Below the pieces are notes generated by a model. That model did not search any database. It was not told the origin of the DNA and was given only the letters and a program-made list of their open reading frames with translations. Positions 45,001-55,600 of a stretch of DNA of 64,000 nucleotides are shown here, in pieces. Position 1 is the first letter of the stretch. Every line of letters starts with the position of its first letter. Origin of the DNA: Paroedura picta (Eukaryota > Chordata > Lepidosauria > Squamata > Gekkonidae); NCBI RefSeq assembly GCF_049243985.1, contig NC_135384.1, positions 15,868,501-15,932,500 on the forward strand, read 5' to 3'. Position numbers and translations under genes: made by a program.

Positions 45001-48000
45001 TTTTAACAACTGAAGAAATCTACGGAAGCCTTGGGGGTCCTTTGAATGCATTGAGAAGGAAAGAGCACCATCGAATATTTTTATATGAAATGCCTTTTGA
45101 AAAAGAGTGAATGCAAAATCAACCTGGGCTGTTGCAATCCACACCTTTCCTACAGAGGTTCTCTCCACATACGCAGTTCCATATAGATTGTTTAGAATTG
45201 TGGGCATAAAGAGAATAGTTGCCAGCCACATCATTGTACCTGTTTCTCCATATACAATAATTGCATTGGCCTTGCTGTCCAAGAAATTTCCAATACTATT
45301 GTCCAGATAATTGGTCAGAAAATCAATGTCATCCCACCGAAACTGCTTGGCTGCCTTTTCTGTGAAGGCTGCACAGATTCCATTCCTGGAAAGCATTGGC
45401 TCCAACGTCTGCAAGAAACAATCTCCCCTTTCATCATCCATGGTTACGAGGCCAATCCAATTCCACATGAAATGCCGAAGTATTTGGACGATTCCTTCAT
45501 ACTGAAGGGCTTCCTTAGGGAACGTACGGTAAAAGGAAGGATGACCAGTTGGGTCATCCACATTTGATTCAAAGGACCCATAGGACAACTAAGAAGGAAA
45601 TAATCATGTTTCATGAAATAATCATGAGAAATAATTCATCTTTCCAGATTGTCACACATGTTTATCATTTGTATATTTCTCCCTTCTGCTAGTACAATTG
45701 TCTGGAAATATTTTATGTATTTAAAACTTTTCTTAGGCATCTTTTCACCTTGCAGTACTCAAGTCAGCTAGTAATGTTAATAAAAGAAGTGTTATAAAAA
45801 TATCTTTAAAAAACTGACCCCTCTCGCTTTGATGTTCCAAAAGGATTCAGAGTAAAAAAAATATATATATTCTAGGAATACTGTTCTCGATTTGAGAAGC
45901 CAAAAACCAAAGATAAAGGTCACCTGATTTGTGTGAAGCAATTATATTTCCCTTTCTATATAATCCTTCTTTTCTTCCATTTTATTAATTACCAGAAGAG
46001 AAGCAATGTATAAAGTATATATTCAACTTGAATATTTAACAGACATCAACACACACCTCACCTCTCCCCATAAGTTTGGTAATAGTTTTTATTCTTTGCA
46101 AACCTTGATAACAGATCAGCAAAGGTGATTAAACTACATGTGAGATTCGTGAAATTCCAAATAATCCTTTTTCTGTTATCATACCTGTGGGATCTTGTAC
46201 AGACTTAAGAGAGTTGCAATGTCTGTTGTGGTTTCAGAACTGTATCCCCCAATGACACCCACCATGTTTTTCTGGGTGCCACATTTGTAGTTTGGTACAA
46301 GTTCATGTGTTGTTAAGAGTAGGTCCAGGGTGATTCTGTAAATCCATTTTTGAACTGTGGTGGAATCAAAGATATGGAACCCAAGCGTGACATTGGACAA
46401 TATCCTGGGGTTCTCATTGATCTCATAGATGGCAAACACCAAGGCAAGGATGTGCTGGTAGAACTTTGTTAACAGGCTGCAGAGAAAATGAGATTGTTTT
46501 AGAATATTTTAGATATTGCACAGCATCTGGATTAGTCACAATATTGTGTCTGGAAATATTAGAACACCTCAGTTGAGTCAGGGAAGTGGCCCATCAGATC
46601 TAATTTCCATTTCCTACAGCACAATGCTACTGGGAAACCCACAAACTGGAAATGGAGCCATCTGGCACACAATGGATACAGGAGGTTCCTGCTAGTCCCC
46701 CCCCCCAATTACCCTTGATGGATCCATGAATCTTCCTATCCCCCTCAAGGACGTGTAACCCAGTACCCTTCATTATAGCCAGTCTTCTGTGAAGTATTAC
46801 TGTCATATATCTGTTCTACCTATCCTTATCCATTGTTGTTCCTCTATATATTTGTAAAACCTAGGGGGTGGGATGTGTCTGGCTGTTCAAGTTGGAATAG
46901 GGCCAATGATGGTGCAGCCAGCTTTGCTTGATTGGCCCTGCCCCTTCAGCTCCTGCCCTCTGTCCTTGGACTCTAGCCTCTTTGCTCTCAGATGCCTCAG
47001 TGCCTAGAGCCAGCAGCAGGTAAAGGGCAAGGGCCATGGGCAAAGGGTCGTGGTGAAGGGCTTGCTAATGAGGGCCTCTTGGCCTGCTAGACCGGGCCTG
47101 CTGACAAGGGCCTCCTAGCCTTCTGACTGCCTGCTAAGGAGCTCTGTCCTGGCCCTGCTAACGAGCTGCCCAACCCCCACCAGCCCCACTTGATCCGGCT
47201 GTGAGCTGCAGCCCAAAGCCACCTTAAGCTGCTTGGCAAGGGGCCAGGGGAGAGTACCTTTTCAAAGCCCATTCTTAGGAACGGGCTTTGAAGTTAGTAG
47301 TAGAAATAAAAGTTCATCCAGTGATTCTGAGTTTTACTCTTGTGAATAGTGGGCTAGTTGAAGAAGTGCTTTCTTCAAACTATGGATAAAATATGTTTTC
47401 ACATTCATCACACTCATATCTTCTCAGAAGTTTCTATATTTTTCAAATATTAAGTCCATCCTCATTACCACTTTGGTGTAGTGGTTAAGAATGGCGGGCC
47501 AGGTTTGATTCCCAGCTCTTCCACATGCAGCCAGCTGGGCGGCCTTGGACTACTCATACTTCAAATAGACATTTCTCACAAAGCAGTAATGCAAGGGCAC
47601 TCTCAGCTTCACCTACCTTACGGGCTGTTCATTGGGGGGAGAGGAAAGGGAGACAATTGTAAGCTGCTTTGAGACTCTTTCTGGTAGTGAAATGCAGGGT
47701 ATAAAACCCAACTCGAGACCATTCAATAGAAAGAAAAAGAAAAATTTTGGTCTCTTTTAAATGCCCAATCATTGCATGGCTGATTCAGGCACAAATCACA
47801 GTTCAGCTATTCAGCCAAGGCTGATTCAGGCAGTTTTACTATGGGCAAAGGTTTATTCAGACTGGATTAGTCCAAAATGTATCCGAATCAACATTGATTT
47901 GGGTACTTTTTGTATTATCCAAACCAAATAGCACATACATAGTTCTGTCACTGTTACAAGCATAATCTTTGGTTTTAGAGTGTGTGCACTTCATTTTTGT

Positions 48001-48315
48001 AGCCATATACTCAGCTTTCATCCATTATTATTCAAAATGCCTTTTGCATATACAGGATTTGCTCAGATAAAATCAGACGGCATCATTCTAGACAAATAAA
48101 AATTCCCTTACATTGGTTCACATTTATAATCCTGGCCGGAGTGCTGCTGAAATGGAATGGTTTGGGAATCACAACCAACATGAGTGACAATTCCACCGAT
48201 CAGTATTTCACCTGGCTGATACCACTGATGTGGAAACCGAGAAGGATTGTTTCTAGGATGCTTCATACTATTTAATTTGTACCTGAGGAAGCTGGTTCGG
48301 TATCAGCAGGAACAT
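38129..48315 (-). CDS. V2R-3: vomeronasal type-2 receptor, six exons
   Basis: Class C GPCR, minus strand. Exons: 1 at 48,112-48,315; 2 at 46,185-46,476; 3 at 44,704-45,588; 4 at 41,831-42,058; 5 at 41,371-41,497; 6 at 38,129-39,030. Exons 2-6 are open with intact GT/AG sites and the same phases as V2R-2. The 7TM exon ends [13 protein letters not shown], several residues shorter than in units 1 and 2. Exon 1 carries the shared frame break after the signal peptide, so function depends on how translation starts. No OR lies 3' of it. Intron 5 has a segment of about 0.7 kb not seen in other units, and intron 3 carries the block that is identical in three units. Confidence 0.88.
39480..39731 (+). 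mobile_element. Old CR1-type remnant, left part
   Basis: Same insertion as at 7150: GTGTGACCTCATTTGAAGCA, CAGAAGGGGGCAAAAAGG. Ends at the junction with the unclassified segment. Confidence 0.65.
39732..40400 (-). mobile_element. Unclassified insertion, possibly an LTR-like fossil
   Basis: Found only in V2R-3. On the minus strand it has a late AATAAA followed by a short stretch ending TATTTTGCA, which would suit the end of an LTR. No internal coding part is present. It could equally be another repeat; the right edge is uncertain. Confidence 0.25.
40470..40830 (+). mobile_element. CR1/L3-like LINE 3' end
   Basis: Ordered words of the family: CAGATAGAAGGAAATACATC, GAGGCAATAAACC, CAGGGGAAGGCTTGGGCCTC, then GGATGTAATGGACCACTGGT and CTGATCCAGAAGG. 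Confidence 0.65.
41371..41497 (-). CDS. V2R-3 exon 5: cysteine-rich domain
   Basis: 127 bp, [20 protein letters not shown] to GKISDKE. The first codon is ATG where other copies have GTG (Val to Met). Open; splice sites kept. Confidence 0.93.
41831..42058 (-). CDS. V2R-3 exon 4: end of ligand-binding domain
   Basis: 228 bp, [15 protein letters not shown] to QWNRQLPQ, open. Acceptor after TTTCCCCCAAG. Confidence 0.94.
43110..43567 (+). mobile_element. CR1 LINE 3' end
   Basis: Third copy of the CR1 at 10,130, visibly more diverged and with a deletion in its 5' part, ending GATGACCCAACTCTATGATT. Confidence 0.82.
44294..44371 (+). repeat. (GAAT)n microsatellite
   Basis: About 19 repeats with one early GAAG variant. 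Confidence 0.96.
44704..45588 (-). CDS. V2R-3 exon 3: main Venus-flytrap segment
   Basis: 885 bp, [13 protein letters not shown] to LNVQPWK, one YVERTS(V) copy. Open. Differences from V2R-2 are spread along the domain (for example [18 protein letters not shown]). Confidence 0.95.
46185..46476 (-). CDS. V2R-3 exon 2: lobe 1 of the ligand domain
   Basis: 292 bp, open. Identical in most codons to V2R-1 exon 2 but with Tyr in [10 protein letters not shown] where V2R-1 has the stop. Confidence 0.95.
46862..47360 (+). mobile_element. Unclassified repeat with GGGTGGGATGTGTCT head
   Basis: Third copy of the element at 14,008, with the palindrome near 47,269-47,292 and AATAAAAGTTCATCC beyond it. Confidence 0.5.
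47468..47720 (+). mobile_element. tRNA-headed SINE with MIR/CORE-like middle
   Basis: Keeps the B-box-like GGTTTGATTCCCAGC lost from the other two copies, then CCACATGCAGCCAGCTGGGC. Confidence 0.75.
48112..48315 (-). pseudogene. V2R-3 exon 1: signal peptide and first strand, frame broken
   Basis: Signal-like [11 protein letters not shown] from the ATG at 48,313-48,315, then VQIK and TAG. The body [10 protein letters not shown] to [12 protein letters not shown] is in another frame (internal ATG 48,264-48,266). Donor GTAAGG at the same place as in the other two. Confidence 0.8.
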
Positions 48316-50028
48316 CAATGCTATGTTCAATCAAAAATGCCTCTCTCGACATACACTCTCCTTGGTCTCCTCCATAATATCATCGCATGTTTTAGCAGTG
48401 AAATGTTCACTGGCAGCTTTCATAATAAGAACTTTTATGCTTCATTTCTGATTTATTTTCTGTTTCCTTCTGAAAGGTATTGGAACTTAGCCTGGAGGAA
48501 GAAGGGACTTTGCTACTGGTAATTATAGTAATCTCTGGAGGACTGTTGATAGTGATCTGGGATAATTATCTGCAGAAATAGTGAAGCAAAAATATTTGGC
48601 TGATCTCAACCCACCTTCTCTCTTGGAGGACTGGATGCTTGAATAATAAGTTCAGATCACCAGATGCCAATCCTGTCCATGACATAGTCCAAACAAAAAA
48701 ATGGGGATTCCCAGAAGGGAAGTCACACTGCAAAAACAGTTAACAGCTTCTTCTCAAATACATTTTTTTTTAATTTAGAACATTTCTAAACCATTTTCCA
48801 GATAACCTATTCAAGGTAGTTTAGAAAATAAAATGTAACAAAGATAATAGAATAATTAAAAGTCCGGAAAAACCCTACTTTCAGATAGGTGGAGAGGGAA
48901 TTGGTTAGAGAACCACACTCAAAGAGTTGTTGTCAATGGTGTTTCATCAGACTGGAGGAAGGAGATACCTCAGGGCTCGGTGCTCAGTCTGGTATTTTTT
49001 AACATATTTATTAATGATCTAGATGAGGGGGTGGAGGGACTACTCATCGAGTCTGCAGATGACACCAAATTGGGAGGACTGGCAAATACTCCAGACGATA
49101 GAATTCAACGAGATCCGAACACAATGGAAAAAGCAGCAACCAGAGTTTTGCAAAACCCAAAATGAATGAGAACATCATGAATTGAGAAATCACCAGCTTC
49201 CCATATTTTTCTATTTTATTATTGGAAGGTAGGGTTACCAGCTAGTGACAAAGAGGGCCCACAAATATGCCAGACTGGAAAACCTTTTAATTATTTTTTT
49301 AAATTTTAGCTGTAGCAAAAATAAGATAGTCAAAAGAAACTTCTGTCCACAAAAACCTGTGCAGAGAACAAAGAATTACAAACCAGTGAAGAGGGATCAA
49401 TATAGCTCCCCTATGACTGTGTGAAAGGTCCTGAATAATGTGGACTGAAATGATAATGAATGCTAAACCTTATCCCTTCTTACAATTAAAAAAAATATCA
49501 GAGTATGACTTTTTAATGTGTTATTTTAATGATTGCTTACTAAACAGTAAGACATGATGAACGGGTGGAGGGTGTACAAAAACATCCATCAGGATATGTG
49601 GTAACAAGGATGTATGAAGTACTGCACTGTGTTGTCCTGTTCCAGTATGTTAAAAATAACCTGCCAGGCAGTGTTTACCCAAACTTTACTGATATGACTG
49701 TGGACCAAAGTGGCTAAGGGGAAAATATTCTAGGGTTGCTCTCTCTCTCTCTCTCTCTCTCTCATACATGGGTATGTGTCAGTACATACATACATACATA
49801 CACACGCACATGGACACACAAAATCCCCAACTGCTCGTTTATGTTTGAAACTTACAAACATGAAGGATTCAAATGTATAATTTTTTTCTATTTGAAAATT
49901 TAATTAACCTAAACTAATGAATGACAGGAAATGATTCATGGGTTTCATTCTCGGGACAAAATAAAAATGCCCTATTTGTGTAAGATAAAAATACACCAGG
50001 ATAATACATGGGTGGCTGATTAAATAAT
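48316..50028. other. Spacer 5' of V2R-3 and 3' of V2R-4; no gene
   Basis: Contains a CR1 reverse-transcriptase fragment (48,880-49,135). From 49,140 it is flank shared with 33,090-34,106, with (CT)n at 49,739-49,763. No OR or other gene seen. Confidence 0.5.
48880..49135 (+). mobile_element. CR1 LINE reverse-transcriptase fragment
   Basis: Encodes the CR1 RT catalytic neighbourhood: [20 protein letters not shown] then ADDTKLGG, the usual (Y/F)ADD motif reading SADD here. Short, truncated at both sides. Confidence 0.85.
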
Positions 50029-50930
50029 TTAACCCCTTTTCCTTTTCAGTTGCTCTCTTCTGTTCAGTTCAGGCCTCAGGAGAATGATGTAGCATTTTGG
50101 GAAAAAGATACAGCCTAATAGGCCAGCACTGGAAGCTAAGATAGAGAAGATCTCCACAGCTACCATATATTTACCTTTAGTGCTCAGGTAGGTTGGGACA
50201 AAGGACAGCCAAACACTGCAAAAGACCAACATGCTGAAGGTGATAAACTTGGCTTCATTAAAGCTGTCAGGTAACTTTCTAGCTAGGAAAGCCACAATGA
50301 AGCATACAGTGGCAAGAAATCCATTGTAACCCAAGGCACAATAAAACATGGTGACTGACCCTTCATTGCATTGTACTATGATTTCTCTAGTGAGTGAATG
50401 TGTGTCCATATCTGGGAAAGGAGGAGAAGAACCAAGCCAAACAACACAAGTGCTGACCTGAACAAAGGAGCAAGAAATAACAATATAATATGACAATTGT
50501 TTCCCAACCCATTTTCGAAAAAAGTTTCCTGGCTTGGAGGCCATAAATACCACAACAACAGTCACTGTTTTTGCCAGCACAGAAGAAACAGCAACACAGA
50601 ATATGGTGGTAAAAGTAATTTGACGGATGAGGCAGGTCACCTCGTTAGGCCGTCCAATGAAGAGCAAGGAGCAGAGGAAGCAAAGTAAAAGAGAGATGAG
50701 CAGAATGTAGGTGAGGTTCCGGTTGTTGGCTTTAACAATGGGAGTGTTCTTGTGCTTTATGAAGGACATAAACACCAGGGCTGTTATCAGCGAGAAGGAA
50801 AGAGCTGTAAAGGCCAGAATAATGCTCATCGGTTCAGGAAAGGAAAGGAAGTTTGCTGTCTTGGGAAGGCACTGCTCTCGTCCCTGGGTTGGATAATGAC
50901 CTTCAGAGCAAGTGATGCAATAGTCCATGT
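50029..50930 (-). CDS. V2R-4 exon 6: 7TM and C-tail
   Basis: Open, [20 protein letters not shown] to LKRKRG. Seven helices, [10 protein letters not shown] and [12 protein letters not shown] present. Confidence 0.96.
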
Positions 50931-52631
50931 CTGAAAGGAGAAAATAACCTACTTAGCCAGTCAGTCAAACAGTATTACAGTCGTTCAGACCAAGTTATAT
51001 AAAGTCCATACATAAAAGACCAAAAGAATATGGTCATTTAATGTAACACAATCTGCCCTTTGTCAAAAGAATTTCAATATGTTATTTGTTGATTTTTGCC
51101 CTAATTCTAATGTAAATGAATAATGGGTGTTTGATCCAGAGGCTTGAATGTATACACCTAGGTATTTAAATTTGATCACTTGTTCGATTTTCTGACCATT
51201 TAGCTTCCATATTCTATATTTTGGCTGTTTATCAAATGCCATGACTAGGGTAAGGCACTTCGGGACCCAAACTGGCCGTTCGCATCTGAAGCAGCTATGA
51301 CCTTGGTCTTCTGGTAGTTAATTTCAAGATGTTCTTTTTCACAGTATAGTTTTTTAAGCATTCGCCTAATATGGAAAAAGTTCCTGATAGAGCGGTTTCT
51401 CAGTGGAACAGGCTTCCTCGGGACGTGGTGGGTTCTCCATCTTTGGATATTTTTAAACAGAGGCTGGATAGCCATCTGACTGAGAGACTGATTCTGTGAA
51501 GGCAAGGGGGTGGCAGGTTACAGTAGATGAGCGATTGGGATGTGAGTGTCCTGCATAGAGCAGAGGGTTGGACTAGATGACCCATGAGGTCCCTTCCAAC
51601 TCTATTATTTTATAATTCTATGATTCTATAATCCCTAAGGGGTTTATTTATTCTGCAGAGTGGAATAAATAAATGGGTAAGGGCAATGTAGCAGGAGATA
51701 GGGTGGGCTCTGTCCAGGATTAAAATTCAGGAGGCCCAATCAGGAGCTGTGAAGTGGCTCCTGATTAGGGCGCCTGAGTGTCCATCCAGGGCAAGCAGCC
51801 AATGGGGGGCCCGCGCTTCGTGGGGCTCCCCATTGGCCACTTGCCATTGGCCACTTGGCCAAGCCTCGCTTGCCTCGGCTGGGGAGTTGCCTGCATTGTG
51901 CGTCCTCCGGCCACCTTCTCCTCCCACTAGGGAAAGGAGGAGTGCTCCTTTCCCGTCCCACGTCCCTTACTCACAAGCCTTTTGTCCAGGACGCCGCGAG
52001 GGAGCGCCTGGGCCCGGCAGAAGACTCTGCTGCCCGCCACCGATCTTCAGGGGCTTCTGCCAGGCCCAGCCGCCCCCTTGCGGCATCCAGGATGCCGAGA
52101 GGGAGCACCTGGGCCCAGTAGAAGACTCCGCCGCTCGCCGCCGCTCTTCTTGGGCTTCTGCCAGGCCCAGGCGATCCCTCACAGCGTCCTGGACACTGCG
52201 AGGGAGCACCTGGCCCGGCAGATGCCTCTGCCACCTGCCACCGGTCTTCTGGGGCTTCTGATGGTCCCAGGCACTTTTCTGGGGCTTCTGCGAGGCCCAG
52301 GCGCTCCCTCGTGATGTCGGAGATCCACCTGCGCCGCTCCATCAACCCCTCTTCAGGCCACCCCTCCAGGTCCGCCTTCCTGCCACCTCCGCATCTGGGG
52401 ACTGCGCCATCGCGCGCACACCTCCATGTCCCCCGCCGCCTCGCCACGGCGCTGACCACCAACAAAGGGCCAGGACTCCACAACAACTTTGGTAGGCCAT
52501 GCTGCGGGGGCCAGAGGAGACGGGTGCGGGGACATGACCCAGGAACCCGCAGAGGGGCCCGCACAACTCACGCTCACCGCTAGCGCCCGCTGTATTTCGA
52601 CTACAGCTGACTTAATTTCCTGTAAATATAA

Positions 52632-52670
<39 letters not shown>

Positions 52671-55600
52671 AGTAAAAGAGCACATTTTTCCTCACAGTGG
52701 AAATATTTACATTCCCACCCTTCAAGTGAAAACACTTCAATGAAAGGAAATCCTGAGGGGGTTTTTGTACCCCGCTTCTCACTACCTGAAAGAGCAGAAT
52801 GTATGGGTTAAATATGATTTTTTTCCCTTCTGTTGATAACCGTGATAGATCTGTGCTTGTTTTGAACTAATCTACTGTATTGAGCAATTTTATTTTATGT
52901 ATGATCTTTTGATGGCCTGTGGCCTAGTGCAATTAAGTTCAATACCTGAAGGATTCCCAAGCAGCTTATAAGCACATTTCTCTTCCTTTCCCCACAACTC
53001 ACACCCTGTACAGTAGTTGGAGCTGAGAGAGTTCTAAGAGGATGGCTCACTGAGAACAGCTCAATGAGATCTGTAACTAACCCAAGATCACCCACATATC
53101 TGCAGGTGGAGGCATAGAGAATTAAACCCAGTTCTCCAGATTCCAGTTTGCCACTCTTTATCCACTGCAACAGGTTATGATTGGGCATCTTTAACAGGGG
53201 TGTTTATTATCAGAGCAATACCTACCCTCTTTGTCTGACATTTTCCCTTCTGGACACAGATCACAGCTATAGCAGCAGAATTTCTCCCCTTCCATCTTCT
53301 TCCTGCTATAGCCAGGCATACAGTTATCATTACACCGAGAGAAAGGAGGCACCTGTCCTTGAAGAAAGTAAAAATTTAGAACTGAGAAATAAATGCAGGT
53401 ATTTTGTTTCAGAATTAAAATCTCATGATAATGGAAGTGTGATATTGGGAATCTCAAGGATGGCTTCTCTTATGTGACAGGAAGGCATATTTGCCAAAGC
53501 CAGATGGAACCATCAGTGGTTGAAATGTGCCATGCTTGTTGAGCGTAAAGATAAAGGTAAAGGTCTCCCCTGTGCAAGCACCGGGTCGTGTCTGACCCTT
53601 GGGGTGATGCCCTCTACAGGATGGTTTGCAACTGCCTTCCCCAGTCATTACCATTTTACCTCCCAGCAAGCTGGGGACTCATTTGACTGACCTCGGAAGG
53701 ATGGAAGGCTGAGTCAACCTTGAGCCGGATGCTGGGATTGAACTCCCAGCAACTTGTTGAGCGCAGTGATAGCATAATTCATTGCGGACTTAGTAAAACT
53801 CATCAAAACACTAAGGGTTTGCTCCCCTTTAATGTCTACATACCCATTTTATTCAAAAACAAAGAGTGGTGCATTTGTTTATGGAGACATGGAGATGTTT
53901 TCCCACCTGTGGAAGTTGTCTGTTCCATTGAATCCTGTCCTCATGGATGATTATTCTTTTACTAAGAGAAACCTGAGGCTCCAGCCTCCCAATCTTGACT
54001 CTGACATAGGAGTCATTTGAAAAAGTGACCAAGTTGGTAATATCAAATCCACCTTCTAATACTCCATGTTCATTGAAGGCCACTTCTTCTCCGACAGTGT
54101 TGTTGAAAGCAATTCTCTGAAGAAGGGTGTGGAGCTTGGGGAAAAGTGAAAGAGTGTTAAGTAGGCTGGAATCCATGGTACGGACTGGAGTGTGCTGGTC
54201 AGTGCCTTCCACTTTCTAAAAGAGAAATCATTTAAATAGTCAATCTCCAGCCTTTCTCAACTTTTTTACCATTGTGAAACCCCTGGAATATTTTCCAAAA
54301 TATGGTTGGGAAGCAAATGTCAACAACCAAGTAATTGAGCCCCAGCGAACTCACACCAAAGACATCACTCTCGGGCTTCAGGGTGAAGCTTTAAGTAAAA
54401 AGTCTTTATTGTGAAAGTCAGCATCCAGAGTCTACACTTTGCATATGCTCACAGACAGGAATCCTTGACAGAGACACCAGAGGAGGGGGTGGCAGGGTTT
54501 ATATGTCCGGGCCGTGGGAATGGGGCAATAGAGCTGCCTGAGGTGAGACTCGGGTATTCACACAGGAATATAGGATCAGAGTGTTCTTTGATATGGGAAG
54601 GTGTTGAAGCGGTTCAAAGTAGGGATGGGCGATTCAGGTTCGAAATCGCCCGAATCGGGGCCGATTCGGGCGTTTCCGAGCCAGAAACGGTCCGAATCGG
54701 CCCTTTGGCTCCCCCTAGCCGTCCGAATTGCCGAAATTCGGCGATTCGGCTGAGTCGGAGGCTTCGGGCAGCCGTTGCCTGAAGCCTCTCTGGCTGTCAT
54801 TTTTTTTTAACTTTATTTTTTGCCGCCTAAATTGGCGGCGGGGGGAGGGGGGAGTGAGTGGCCAACCAGAATGCCTGTAGCTTTTCAGCTCAGGCATTCT
54901 GGCCACTCACAGAAGGGTTTTTATTTTTTAAATCCCCTTGCTTTGAAGCCTGCCTAGGAGGAGGCTACTTAAAGCAAGGGGCTGCTTGTTGGAGCTCACT
55001 TTGAGCTCTGGCTGGCTGGCTGGCTGTGCTGCTCCTAAGTTCCTGCTTGGTAGAGCGGCCTGCCTGCCTGCCTGCCTCCTGACTGGTGGACCTCTCTGGA
55101 CCTGGCCTGTGTGGACTGCGCTGGAGAAGACATCAATAGTTTGTTTTAGGGTTTTTTTTTTCCTCCTTTTCTATTTTTCTATTTTTTCCCCTCCCTCTTC
55201 TCCCTTTCTCTCTCTCCTCTTTTCAAAAGTTTTTTGCCTTTGGGTTTCTGTGGGTGGGGGCCTGGGAGGGGGGTTGGGGAATTGTATTTGCTGTTTTTAT
55301 TGTGTTAACAGTTTGCTATTTTGTTTTTTGTGAAGGTATTTTGGGGGTGGGGGTTAGGGCTTGTATTGTAAAGTTGCATTGTTTCTGGTTGTTTTTTGGG
55401 GGGGTTGGTTGTTTTGGGTTTTTTTCCACAGGTTTCCTCAGTTGCCACCTTTGGGCTTCGTGCCCTGGGTGGCAGCTGGTTGTTTGATAGGTGTGTAGGT
55501 GTTTTTTGGTGGGGGGCTAGTTTTAGTTTAGGGGGGGTTGTGTTTGTTCTTAGGTTGGTTTAGCTTAGGGCCTTGCAGGGCCAGTTTTTGCCAGCCACCT

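Larger units (their letters stand above)
46477..48111. other. V2R-3 intron 1
   Basis: Contains the GGGTGGG-headed repeat (46,862-47,360) and the tRNA-headed SINE (47,468-47,720). No L1 here: AGAAAGAAAAAGAA occurs once near 47,728. Confidence 0.5.

Noticed and set aside
51749-52583. Long overlapping proline/arginine-rich open frames in the GC-rich repeat
   Set aside because: They run in several frames on both strands through tandem repeats, which is expected from high GC, with no start context or domain.
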